A stretch of DNA of 64,000 nt from Sipunculus nudus (GCA_026874595.1 CM049308.1:12294001-12358000); one strand, 5' to 3'; numbered from the stretch's first letter, positions 11,831-23,619 are shown. Notes: generated by a model not told the origin, from the letters alone. Translations and numbers: made by a program.

Positions 11831-13609
11831 ATTGAACCAACCATATCTCAGAAGATACATGACATGTTAAATATGGACTTTACTTGCACTAATTAGGTCA
11901 TGCAATTAATGTATCCCTTCAGAAATCCTTACTTTGAAATACAATTAACCACCAAAATGAATGACAACACCCCTTAATTTTAACATGTTCCAGTTGACTT
12001 CAGGTCTCTTACATATATGATGGGGCTGTAACAATACATTGTCTCACAATATCGTACGTACAGGATACCTCACTTATGATAGAATACATGATATGATACA
12101 TATGAGTAGTAATATAGTTCAGAATTAGAGTGATTATTCTTCTCTGAGATGTATTGCTGTTGTACTTCAGGAATAATGAATAATGAAACGCCCTTTCATG
12201 TGGCATAAATAGACGTCTGTCCGGCTATGTTTTACTTTGAAGGCACTTGGCCACCTGATGTAAGTAAATGCCTGAGGTTGCAAGTTAAATGTACGACTTT
12301 CTGCTGGAAAGTAATATATTGACAACGTATCAAATCATCATTTCAGGAAATCTGATGATGCAGAAATTAAACCTGATGTTGTGTCACTATGTATTAGTTC
12401 ACTAGTGAATCTTTACGGCCCTAATATATACATTTTAGGTCAACTAATCAAATCCCTTGTACCTTTAAGGTGGCAGGACTGGTTCCCCCCCCCCCCAACT
12501 GACCTGACTTTGTTTTTCCTTTGCATTGAACAATCTAATGCTTTAGTAACCCCTAAAGTACACATTTTCTGAAAGCTAAGAAAATTCTCTACAGTTTAGT
12601 GAAAATAAACTTTGTTTCGGGGGAACATGTTTGAATTTATAAGCATTTCAGATAAATGTGAATCAACAGAATTAGTTATGACCCACAGGCCAGGTGGGTG
12701 GTCAGATGTTAATAGATCAACATTTCATCTCATGTTGCAACTTCTTTGAGGTGATGTCCATTTGCTGTAACAAACATGAGTTTTCATGAAATTGTCAAAA
12801 ACTCTTGTGATGCACTCGTTCCGATGGTGGCATCCGATGATATGGTAACCTTGTACTGTAATGTCATATGAATAGAGGTTGTTCACTTTACATTTAATGT
12901 ACGTACAGGTGTGGCGGTTTAATAAACATAAGGTATCACTCATCCTTCGCTTTTTGTTTTTCTTGCTTTTTAGGCTGATGGGCTATTGTCGTCACCCAAT
13001 CTGTCCGTCCATCCGTCCGGCGTCCGTTAACTTTTACCTTGTGAGCGGGATATCTTGAAAAGTATTCACCGTCAGAATTTTATTTCCTCGGTAAAGATGT
13101 ATATCGACAAAATCTCAGTCAAGTTCGAAGATGGGTTACCTTGACCTATTTTTCTACATTTTAGAGCTGATTATAGAAAAACACTTAGATGCTTATTACT
13201 CAGGGACCATTTGGTGGATTTTCACAAAACTTACTATGATTATTGGGACTGATAGTCTGTACCTGCTACACAAGTTTGGTGGTGCCACCTACTATTTCTG
13301 ATTTTTAATGAATTTTTATCGGATTTTTCAAGTTTGGGCTTGTGAGAGAGATATCTCTAAAAGGATTCATCGTAGGAATTATATTTTTTCGGTGAAGATG
13401 TATATTGACTAAATCTTGGTCAAGTTCGAAGATCAGTGACCTTGACCTATTTTTCTACGTTTTAGAGCTGATTATAGAAAAAACATTTAGAAGCTTATTT
13501 CTCAGGAAGCATTTGGTGGATTTTCACAATACTTACTATGATCATAGGGACTGATGGTCTGTAACTGCTGCACAAGTTTAGGGGCGCCACCTACAATTTC
13601 TGATTTTTA

Positions 13610-16600
13610 GCTCAGCTGACTTTCAGTCATGCTGAGCTATAGCAATCACTCTTTGTCCGTCTTCCGTCTGTCCGTCCGTCTGTCCGTCTGTCCGTTAACC
13701 TGGCACATATCGTAACCGCTGGACTTAGAATCTTGTAACTTTACATTCTGAGAGGTCAATGAAAAATCTCCTTGGAAACCAGAAATTAGGTCTCTGTTAC
13801 CCATATCCTTCCAGCTATGGGGCCCCAAAGTACCCCCCAGAAAAGTAAAAAATTTCATACAAAAACTTCAATATCTCATTAACTACATCACTGATGGTCA
13901 TGATTTTTGGCATACATATTGATCATGAGATGTTCCATCAGTTCCTGAGGACTAGTGGCGCCACCTGTATTTTTCGATTTTTTACGAATTTTTTTCTCTA
14001 TTTTTGATACCTTTAAAAATGTGAACATCTGTTAACAAGGCACAAATCGTAACAACTGGACCTAGAATCTTCATTCTCGACACACTGAGAAACCTATGAA
14101 AAGTCTCCATGGAAACTAGAAATTAGGTCTCTGTTACCCATATCCCTGCAGCTATGGGGCCCCAAAGTACCCCCCAGAAAAGTAAAAAATTTCATGCAAA
14201 AACTTCAATATCTCATTAAATACTTGACTGATGGTCATGATTTTTGGCATACATATTGATCATGAGATGTTCCATCACTTCCTGCAGACTGGTGGCGCCA
14301 CCTATATCGTTCAATTTTTTACGAATTTTTTTCTCTATTTTTTAGACCTTTCAAAATGTGAACATCTGTTAACAAGGCGCAAATCGTAAAGACTGGACCT
14401 AGAATCTTAATTCTTGCCACACTGAGAGGTCCGTGAAAAATCTCCTTGGAAACCAGAAATAAGGTCTCTGTTACCCATATCCTTCGAGCTATGGGGCCCC
14501 AAAGTACCCCCCCCCCAGAGTAGTCAAAAATTTCATACAAAAACTTCAATATCTCGATAACTACATCACTGATGGTCATAATATTCGGCATACATATTGA
14601 TCATGAGATGTATCATCAGTTCCTGCAGACTGGTGGCGCCACCTTTATTGTTTGATTTTTTTACGATTTCTTCCTCTATTTTTGAAACCTTTAAGGATGC
14701 TGTCATCTGTTAACGTCGCATAAATCGTAACGACTGCACCTAGAATCTTCATTCTTGACACACTGAGAGACCTATGAAAAGTCTCAATGGAAACCAGAAA
14801 TTAGGTCTCTGTTACCCATATCCATCGAGATATGGGGCCCCAAAGTACCCCCCAGATTAGTCAAAAATTTCATACAAAAACTTCAATATCTCAATAACTA
14901 CATCACTGATGGTCATGATTTTTGGCATACATATTGATCAAGAGGTGTTTCATCAGTTCTTGCAGACTGGTGGCACAACCTGTATTTGTTCGGGTTTATT
15001 TTTACGATTTTTTCCTCTATTTTTGAGACCTTTAAGGATGCTGTCATCTGTTAGCGTGGCACAAATCGTAACAACTGGACCTAGAATCTTCATTCTCGAA
15101 ACACTGAGAGACCTATGAAAAGTCTCCATGGAAACCAGAAATTAGGTCTTTGTTACCCAACCTTAGAGCTATGGGGGCCCCAAAGTACCCCCCAGAGTAG
15201 TCAAAAATTTCATACAAAATCTTCAATATCTCAATAACTACAACACTGATGGTCATGATTTTCGGCATACATATGGATCATGAGCTGTTCCATCAGTTTC
15301 TGCAGACTGGGTGCGCCACCTCTATTTTTTTCAAATTTTTACGAATTTTTTTTTCTCTTTTTTTGAGACCTTTAAAGATGTGGTTATCTGTCAACAGGGT
15401 ACAAATTGCAACAACTGGACACAACCTAGAAACTTCATTCTTGTCATACAAGGAGGCCCATGAAGAGTGCCTGTGGAAACTTGAAATTAGGTCTCTGTTA
15501 CCCATATCCTTCAAGCTATAGGACTCTGAAGTATCCCTCAGAATAATGGACAATTTGATACAAAAGCTGAAGTATCTGAACAACTAATGCAGAGATCACC
15601 ATGATTCTTTGTATGGATATTGACCATTAAGTGTTTTTATTAGTTTCTGCAGACTGGGGGAGCCACCTGTATTCTTGTATCCTCCAAAAAATTTTTGCAG
15701 ATACTATGTTTTTGACCGGGTTCCTCTGCCGACGCCACGTTTGTTTCCAGAGAGCTCCTCTGAGAAAAATGGACCGATTTTTCCGAAACTTACACTAATT
15801 ATCTAGTCACATGTGAACTAGTGCCTAACCAATTTGTGTTGACCTCTGACCTTTCCCCTCTATCCAGTGTCCATTTGTGCGTCTGATCCACACATAAACC
15901 CTCATATCTCGGGAACCGTTTGACCAATCAGGAAATAAAATTTATACAAATGTAGCCCTTGGATTGCTTTATAACATACAAAAAAATGGTAGCGCCACCT
16001 GTAACCATGTTTGCACAGTGTCCATCTGTTCATCTGCCTTGGGTTAAAATCAATCATATCTCTACAGTGAATTGACTAATTCACCTGAAATTCGGCATGC
16101 ATATACATCCAGGATAGCTTTCTTGATTTTGTGACAGATGGCGCCACCTACATTCACGTTCACGCTGATCACATCCAAGCTCATATCTCAGGAACCGTTT
16201 GACCGACTGGGCCAAAATTTTGCATGTGTATAGATATCTCATAGCTCTTTATCATACGCAAAACTGGTGGCACCACCTGCAACCATTTTTGCACAGCGTC
16301 TGTCTGTTTGTCTGCCGTCGGATAAAATCACTCATATACATGTAGTGGTTTGACTTTTCTGCCTAAAATTTTGCATATGTATACAACTTGGACAGCTTTC
16401 TGGATTTGTGGTAGGTGGCACAACCTACATACACATTTAGGCTGCAGACATCCATGCTAATATGCAACATACCTTACTCTATTTCCCCTTGCCACTCAAT
16501 CCATGCCTCACTTCAACCGTTCCACTCTGATTTTGGCAGATACACGTAGTCACTTGTCGGCTACCCGTATTCTAGTTTTTAAAGTTTACACATTTTTTCT

Positions 16601-16758
16601 CTATTTTTGAGATATATAAATACAGACTAAATCTTGGCCTGTTGGTTAATCTGTTTGATGCTTCAGTTGAATGGGTATATACTACCATTCTGATGATAAA
16701 ATTTCCTTTAGCGAATCTCTTCCCAGTCAGCTGAGCGTCGTGACCCATGGGTCTCTTG
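13610..16758. mobile_element. TTA-flanked repeat element, copy 3, nested
   Basis: It starts GCTCAGCTGACTTTCAGTC and ends CAGCTGAGC...GGGTCTCTTG, with TTA at 13607-13609 and 16759-16761. The paralogous unit of the host repeat at 13298-13322 has the uninterrupted GATTTTTAATGAATTTTT. That acts as an empty site and supports a 3-bp TTA duplication. Six tandem units of about 338 bp are marked near 13951, 14290, 14630, 14966, 15306 and 15653. A Helitron-like copy is inserted inside it. Confidence 0.8.
15680..16575 (+). mobile_element. Non-autonomous Helitron-like element, copy B, nested
   Basis: It starts TCCTCC after A and ends CTAG before T. Stem GTAGTC/GGCTAC (16546-16551 with 16559-16564) includes a T-G wobble. 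The internal order of 'GGGAACCGTTTGACC' and 'GCGCCACCTACATTCACGTT' repeats matches copy A at 1467-2635, but the copy is about 270 bp shorter. It interrupts the right part of copy 3: the uninterrupted counterpart in copy 1 is near 6145-6165. Confidence 0.72.
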
Positions 16759-17138
16759 TTAATGAATTTTTCTTGGATTTTTCTACTTTGGCCTTGTGAG
16801 CGGGATATCTCTAAAAGGATTCACAATAGGAATTTTCTTTGGTGAAAATGTATATCGACAAAATCTCGGTCAAGTTTGAAGATGGGTGACCTTGACCTAC
16901 TTTTCAAGGTCACAGAGCTTATAGTAGAATAAAACTTAGAAGCTTATTTTTCAGGAAGCATTTGGTTGATTGTTATGAATCATGGTACATACCTCTCCAT
17001 TTTAAATTTATAACTGAGACATGTACAGATATACATCCATGTGAGAACAGATATTTAGTACTTGTTATAATACTGTTACCACCTCTAAACACTGTTCTTT
17101 TGGCTGAGGGTTTTTTTCAGCTTCTGCTGATATTCTAG

Positions 17139-18540
17139 TTTTAGTTTGCAGTGATCATTTTACTAACTTATACCACATAAAGGTCACTCGTGAAACTCAT
17201 CTAGTAAAAAAATACTTTACCTTGACATGTAAGTTGTAGCACTATGACGTAGTTATCTATGCACTGAATAGTGGTTTATTAATCTGGAAGACAGGATATG
17301 CAAAATATGCTGATGGATGACTGCGTAACCTATTTATGTAGGTTATAGTCCATTATTTAATCCGTTATGAAATTCATAGCTAGGGTTACGAGCCATTTGG
17401 GTTTTGTCTGCTAAGTCTCCCCTTGGTTATCGAGGCTTCTCGCTGCTGCCTCTGCTCCAGAAAAATCTGTCATCTCCTCTTTGTTCAGAAATTGCTTAAT
17501 GTTGGTTAGCCTAGTTCTGCTAAAGGTTGTAACATCAACTTAGTAGTGGGCAAGCGCCCTTGCAACAAGAACTTCCCATCACTGGCTCATCCTTCATGTA
17601 AAAAAAAAAACTTGTCAGTTCGCCCACAATTGAATGTATCGTATGCATTCGCGATCATCTGATGACAGTTGCTCGAATCGCTAATCCTATTGATGGGGTT
17701 ATTTTGAAAAAAAAAGCTAATGTGTAACGACGTTTCTACAACACGGAGGTCTTTAAGGACGAAGAGGGCAAGCAACGCAATGGCCAAAAGGCGTAATGGG
17801 GCAATGATTTAACTGCAGGAGGGTATCAGCCGAAGTATCGAAATCCTGGTCCACCACGTTGGGAATCAAAAAGCTCAAACTGCTAGTGAATCAGAGACTA
17901 TACAGACACATGCGACAAATCTGATCCATTTCCTCAGGTCCTCGCATGTTGCTGAGATAAAATCGGAATGAATTCCCGACATCGCTGCCCTCTCCCGCGC
18001 CTGCATGCCTCTATTCCAAACATTGCTCAATCCGATCATCATTCCGCAACCTGATTTGGAGACGGGCAGGTGCAGACTAAAGATAATATTATATCATGTT
18101 TGTTGTTGGTTTCATCAATTTTATGTCAGAAGAAGCTTTTAAGCTATGACCAGCACATGAGGGCTTATTTACCCGATTGTAAAGACCAAGGAGAAAGAGA
18201 AAGACACTGCTCTTTAAGGAAGGATATTTATATTTCAAAGAGAATTATATAGGTTACTGGAAGGCGAATGTACGTTTGAAGCACTGATATATTAAAAGAA
18301 AAGGTCATACATTTTACAACTTTTCTTCCCACTTAAAAAGGGCGACCCTTTTTTCATTCCTTGAAACAATAGCCGCCTGCAGCGACGAAATGTCTTGCAC
18401 CGTTAACGGACGACTGTTTCGAATTCGTTGCCTCCCCATATAGAGATAAGTGGTGTTTGACCACGATGCGATCGTATTTGTAGGAAAGGGCAGTTTTATT
18501 ATCAGTTTTACGGATGGGGAGGCATTAGAAATTCTCCACC
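17139..18540. other. Unassigned intergenic sequence
   Basis: From about 17390 to 18540 the composition is noticeably richer in GC and CpG than the surroundings. No reading frame is recognisable on either strand. It could be a promoter or 5'UTR for the candidate at 18541, or a decayed coding remnant. Confidence 0.35.
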
Positions 18541-19052
18541 ATGGCAAAAGTATCTTCTTTTCAATACAACTGCAACATATTGGAAACTGTAAGTGAATTT
18601 TACCTTAGTTATTGTGTATTTTGGTCCAAGATGACACGGGTCCTACTGCTCATAACCTCCATGACAGAAGCAGCAAGAATGTATTCGTAGCGGCGACAAT
18701 GCTTTGTGTAATGTCTCATTTTATAAGGGTTGCAGACATATTTAAACTGGGAAATTATGCAGTTAGCTGATCATAACAGAATATTGTCTTTAAAAAATGA
18801 GATACTCGAGTTACGGAGGGGTTTTCTCCCTTTTATAGACACGGATCATACTGAGCTTAAAATCCCACCCAAGTGCATCCATTTGAGGTGACTAAAATGT
18901 ACCGTCAGACATATTTAACATTTTAGTCAACCTTAGTGGCTAATGAAACTTTTTTTTTTCAGGCAATGCACTGCAGTGATAAAAACACTGACAAACAGAA
19001 AATTACACATTTATTCAGAATGACTACATTTTCATATTATCTGCAAATTTAA
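18541..19052 (+). CDS. Candidate two-exon small protein (45 residues), weak
   Basis: ATG 18541 sits in a strong start context (CCACCATGG). The 16-codon frame MAKVSSFQYNCNILET ends at 18588 on a consensus GTAAGT donor. A T-rich tract and CAG acceptor (18953-18962) lead in the same phase to a 30-codon block, 18963-19052, beginning AMHCSDKNTDKQK and ending TAA. I do not recognise the product. Start, donor and acceptor are each good but could coincide by chance; it could also be a piece of a longer transcript. Confidence 0.22.
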
Positions 19053-20390
19053 AAAAAAAATGTGAAATTTGCATATACAATATTTAATTTACAAGTTACA
19101 CAATGTATAACTGCTAACCTGTACATGATATAAAACATGGATATAAGGATAATGGCAATCACTCAATATCTGGAATAGTAAAACGTGTAAACAGTTTATT
19201 TTTATTACAATAAAAAGCGTGTATACATCCTCAAAACGAAATGGTATTGTAAATGTGTGCATACCTCAAAGGATATTTATAATTCCACACAGAATATATG
19301 TGCATAATGTGATTGACTCTTAAAGGACGATATTGTTATTGCGTGGTTATAAATGCATAGTAATGCCAGCTATTTTACTTATTCCTATAGTATTTCTATT
19401 CACGTGGTATTGGAACCACCGGTCACCGGTTATTGATAGCCCGCAATTTACAATACATTATCAAGGGACAACGACCGGTTAGATTATCATTTAGAGTAAA
19501 ACCTAGGCTAGGTGGAATTGAATTTCTCATCCAAGAATAATTTGAAATTGTAAAATCAGTTGAAACAATATGATATATACAAAAAGTTGCCTTTTTATGA
19601 TTTTCTCCATATCGAATTAAACGTCAGCTTTCGCTGACATGCAATCTTTGTTTTCTTTAGCTTTTTCAAAATGACTGGAAATGGAGTAAACTAATACTTT
19701 ATAAATATACAAAAATGACTTTTAAGTATAGGCACAGTGTTATTATGATAAATACGTCGGCGAGATAACCGTATAATTATCATTGCTAGAATATCAGGTT
19801 TGAGAAGATATGTCATTGTAAATAAAGTCAATTCACATCTTCATAAACTTGAAGTCTTATCACAGTATACTGAAGATTACAATCACAAATACATGAATAA
19901 AAATCACCTGGCTAATCCTTGTTTATTCCAGGATGGATCAGGATTACTTGCTGTATCTGCCTATCAGTTTTTATTTACTTTCTGCGATATAGACTACACT
20001 TAACTGTTAAAAAGGTTCAAATGTAAACATTATAAATTCGACATACTTACTTAACGAGAAGCCAATGAATACCTATCAACAACAACCGATGATGGAATAT
20101 TCAAGTATAAAATCGCAACCCTTGAGTGGATACTCATCTGCCAAACTATTTAATACTGCCATTTTAATTCTAAAATTGCAAAAAGCAGCTTTTGGGACTT
20201 GTTCTTTTGCTTCAATACATGTATATCCCTATTTGCAAGTGTATATATTTTTTATATATTTGTCTAATATATTTCGTTTTCTTTTTTATTTTATTTCGTT
20301 TTCTTTTTATTTGATTTCGTTTTAACAGATGCAACACAATGAAGCTCTTCATCTAGATGAGCCTCTCGCAAACATGCATCTGTCCACTTT
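19053..20390. other. AT-rich intergenic sequence between the two convergent genes
   Basis: No recognisable gene or repeat family. A few T-rich tracts at 20250-20330 lie near the expected 3' end of the TRIM gene. Confidence 0.5.
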
Positions 20391-20396
20391 TTTATT
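20391..20396 (-). terminator. Polyadenylation signal of the TRIM-NADAR gene
   Basis: TTTATT on the + strand reads AATAAA on the - strand, about 130 nt after the stop codon at 20523-20525. More T-rich candidates follow at 20280-20320. Confidence 0.5.
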
Positions 20397-20522
20397 TATA
20401 ATTCTTTTTCTTTCTTTTTATTTGCTTTAAATATCTTTATCTGGTTTGATTTCCCTTAAGAACAAACGTTTATCGTGGAAACAAACGTGCGTCCTAACCT
20501 ACAGCAAACCAATAAAATAAAG

Positions 20523-22313
20523 TTATTTTTTCTTCTTCCTCTTTTTATCACCCGCCATATTTTTTATTTGGAACACCGGAACAGGTAAGGGCCCGACAGG
20601 TTGTGCGCGCCTGAACATCGTTAGCTCCGCCCTCACTTCCTCTAAAGCAACGCCGACGAAGTTGCGACCGGGCCAAAACTTGGGTTTTGTGTGGAGAGTG
20701 TCCTTCTCCGTCAGGCCAGTGCTAAAGAAATAGTCGCCAGGTGCCGCTTGTGCAAGCGTTTTTGTCCCTGTGGCCAGGAGTGCTGCTCGGACTTTGTCAA
20801 CTTGGATGACCTTTGCCCTCAGTACTTCTTTCATTAATTCTTTGTATTCTTCATCTTGTTTCACCACGCTCTTCATCCTGTCTTTGATCTGCTTCACATC
20901 TTTCGCATATTTAGCTCCTTTGATTTCCATAGCAAACTCACGCTGGTTGCAATCCATGGCTCTCCCGAACTCGAACGCCTGCAGTGCGTTAAAGAATCTC
21001 TCACCGCGAAGGTTAAACTGGCACTGGTAAAAATTTGATAGAGGGTTATATGTCCCGGTGAAGACATAGACATCATGGTTTGGTGCTTTCAAAGACGCTT
21101 TGCACACGGTGCCCTCAACATCATGGTTAAGCTCTCTACATCTGCGACAGGTGCTGGGCCCATCATTAGCTGCGACAGGTAGAGACATCTTCATGTTAGT
21201 TGCTAGGTTTCCAAGGGAACTGCTTCTCGCCATTCTGGTTTTAGGTGAGCTCGTCTTCAGATCGGACGTATTCACTGTCTCATTATTCGACGTCGTTCTT
21301 CTCCGCAGCATTCCGACGGATACTCGCCCATTGCTTGGTTTGAAGTGAAGGATACGGTTCCACGTGCCATCGATGTCTGCTCTGACGTTGTGTATGTACT
21401 CTTTCACAACTATCAAACGCTTCAGGAAAGTGTCGTTATTCGTATCGCCGAGCGCTTCTTGGGCAAGTCTAACGGTATCAGCAACCTTGGTATGTAATGA
21501 CGTAGGACACGAAAACTCATTCTGTTCTTCCAAATGCATGACCATGATTGTCGCCTGGTGGTCAATCTGTTTCTTCATGACAGCCGCAGTTTCCAAAATA
21601 GCCTCCCTAATCAGCTGGTAGTCACGGTCAATGGCTTTCTCTTCCTCCAAGAGACTCTGCAGTCCGACGCATCTTGCACGGATGTCTGTTCTCTCGGAGT
21701 CAACGATTACATTTACGTTATCTGGAAGACTCCCAGAGTCATCGGAGTCGTCGGAGTCTTCTTCGTGCTCTTCATGTTTAGATGACAACAGACACTTGTA
21801 GCAGGCACCACGGATACAGCCGCACCAGACGAAAACAAACGGCAGGTCATGTGCTGTACACACATCCTTGTAGGTCCCCTGTCTTAATTTTGCGCACGCA
21901 TGGTCACTGTGTTCACATATATGGCAAACTGAACACAGGAACGTGCAGCATGTGTTACAGTAATAACTGCTCTGTACATTCTTACCAGAGCTGTCACATT
22001 TTTCACATGTTGTCGCAGAAGCTACAAACTCCAGGATTTTCTTTTTGTTTCTTGGCTTCAACTGTAGAGGTAGCTTCTTCAGCTTTGGTCTCTGACGTCC
22101 TTCTAAGTCGGTTACATCCTGGCACTGTGGACAAACAACGGCGAAACCGTCATGGGTTCTGTCGCAGTTTTTCTCTACGCATGCGCAGCATAACCCGTGG
22201 CCACAACTCAGAGCTCGCGGAAGGAGATTCAGAACATATTCTTTGCAGACTGTACAGTTTAGAATTTCATCATCCCATTGGTCGGTGCAGTCGGTCCGCA
22301 AACACTGCGCCAT
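20523..22313 (-). CDS. TRIM-type RING/B-box/coiled-coil protein with C-terminal NADAR domain
   Basis: An intronless 596-residue CDS. Visible domains: a C3HC4 RING (C20, C23, C37, H39, C42, C45, C61, C64), so a likely E3 ubiquitin ligase; a first B-box (C103, C106, C119, C122, C127, C130, H135, H138); a second B-box-like unit (C152, H155, C164/C166, C171, C174, H180, H183); an acidic stretch (181-194); and a predicted coiled coil near 205-265. A Ser/Arg-rich linker and a small Cys cluster (about 388-407) follow, then a NADAR (YbiA-like) domain at about 412-563. The NADAR begins VYVFTGTYNPLSNFYQCQF and ends PGRNFVGVALEEVRAEL. The tail is Lys-rich (KKRKKKK), possibly a nuclear signal. The family's E-x-A-[FY]-Q-x-x-K-A block reads LQAFEFGRA (L444, E448, R451), so activity may be lost. 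NADAR proteins are linked to ADP-ribose chemistry, and TRIM proteins often act in innate immunity. The start is the ATG just after a predicted acceptor. Confidence 0.9.
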   Translation of the reverse strand: MAQCLRTDCTDQWDDEILNCTVCKEYVLNLLPRALSCGHGLCCACVEKNCDRTHDGFAVVCPQCQDVTDLEGRQRPKLKKLPLQLKPRNKKKILEFVASATTCEKCDSSGKNVQSSYYCNTCCTFLCSVCHICEHSDHACAKLRQGTYKDVCTAHDLPFVFVWCGCIRGACYKCLLSSKHEEHEEDSDDSDDSGSLPDNVNVIVDSERTDIRARCVGLQSLLEEEKAIDRDYQLIREAILETAAVMKKQIDHQATIMVMHLEEQNEFSCPTSLHTKVADTVRLAQEALGDTNNDTFLKRLIVVKEYIHNVRADIDGTWNRILHFKPSNGRVSVGMLRRRTTSNNETVNTSDLKTSSPKTRMARSSSLGNLATNMKMSLPVAANDGPSTCRRCRELNHDVEGTVCKASLKAPNHDVYVFTGTYNPLSNFYQCQFNLRGERFFNALQAFEFGRAMDCNQREFAMEIKGAKYAKDVKQIKDRMKSVVKQDEEYKELMKEVLRAKVIQVDKVRAALLATGTKTLAQAAPGDYFFSTGLTEKDTLHTKPKFWPGRNFVGVALEEVRAELTMFRRAQPVGPLPVPVFQIKNMAGDKKRKKKK

Positions 22314-23029
22314 CTAGAGAAAAAAGAATAAGTAATATATTATGGTTTATATCATCATCCTTTTCAAAGATATTCGCTATTTCCTCGCCTGTCAAGAAGA
22401 AACCTATAATTCAATATTCAATTTTTGGCCTATCATCCGCAAGCTTATTGATGGTACAGAAAATCAGAACATTATCTCAAACGGTTCTTGAGATAACGAA
22501 AGACGCATCAGCGGAAAGCCGGGGTACTCTGCATATATGGGGACTCCCTAATGGATTGCTTTATTACTACATGTATGTATTGATATACTGGAGTTCTGCA
22601 CGGTTATGCATGATAGCTTATGATAAACAGTAAACATTTGAAGCAGTCACAAACTAGTGATTCATTTAATTCAAGAGCTAGGCCATAAATGGCTGTGATC
22701 ATGGAGCAAGTTTAATATTGGTTCCACCTTTACAAAGACTGATTGAAATTTTGAGGGCCTCAATTGTCTATTATTATGTAGGTTTTTAATTTTGGGGTAA
22801 CAGCCTAAGGTATATTTAAATCTACTAGTATATACTGGAAGCCTCTAGTACACAATATATATAAAAAAGAGCTGTTTCCGGCTTTTTAAATCATACATTA
22901 GTTGTTATGTTCATTCTATGTACTATTAAGCCTAAAGGAGTGTAACAGATGAAAGCTAATGAAAGGTTCTATTTTGAGTTTTCATTTTAGTGTTGTAATC
23001 AAACGATCATTTGCAATTAAGTCCGCAAA

Positions 23030-23080
<51 letters not shown>

Positions 23081-23619
23081 TGTACTGATCTGACGTAGGG
23101 CCAATTCCTGATCTCAACACGTGACTTCTGTAAAAAAATTATATATATCCGCACCTTATATTTACAACGCAACAACGGCAAACACAACCCAGGGGAGATA
23201 ATGGATACATGCTGACAAAAACACCTGCCCTACAGATAAAGTGAACACACCGGCCAAAAATTATCGATAAAATGATATAAAGACTGTGCAGATTGATACT
23301 CCCCTTAGCTCGGGATTAATGTGTCAAAATGCAGTTATCTGTTAAATAGGCCATCAGTACATTAGACTTTGCATATATGCGTGTACAAACAAACATCAGA
23401 AGTGTTGTATATTTAGTATTAGGTGCCTCCTATATATGGTTTTGGGGGTATCTAAACAAACACACTTGTTGGAGCTCTACTTATTCAGTTCCATACCTAT
23501 ATACCGAAACATGGATTTAACACACGCACACCAACACATATATAAGGGTGCGGGTGTGTGCGTGCGTGTACTGTATGAATGGTGAGATTTATATTATACA
23601 TGTAAATATGGTGTCTTAC
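22314..23619 (-). other. Probable 5'UTR intron of the TRIM-NADAR gene
   Basis: On the - strand a pyrimidine-rich ATTCTTTTTTCTCTAG abuts the ATG at 22313. A good donor (CG|GTAAGAC) lies at 23619. This predicts a non-coding first exon at and above 23620. The intron also contains a GT/AT microsatellite. RNA support is lacking. Confidence 0.45.
23031..23078. repeat. (GT)n-(AT)n microsatellite
   Basis: About 10 bp of GT followed by about 38 bp of AT. Confidence 0.9.

Larger units (their letters stand above)
12972..17138. mobile_element. Outer repeat element interrupted by nested insertions
   Basis: Degenerate units carrying 'TGTGAGCGGGATATCTC' and 'GACCTTGACCTATTTTTC' lie at 13040-13605 and resume at 16762-16990, so they form one element split by the insertion at 13610-16758. 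The right end looks Helitron-like: hairpin CAGC-TTCT-GCTG (17118-17129), then CTAG (17135-17138) before a T. The left boundary is approximate. Confidence 0.55.

Noticed and set aside
21782-22633. 283-codon + strand ORF
   Set aside because: It is antisense to the RING and B-box region of the TRIM-NADAR gene, where high GC lowers stop frequency. It has no recognisable domain.
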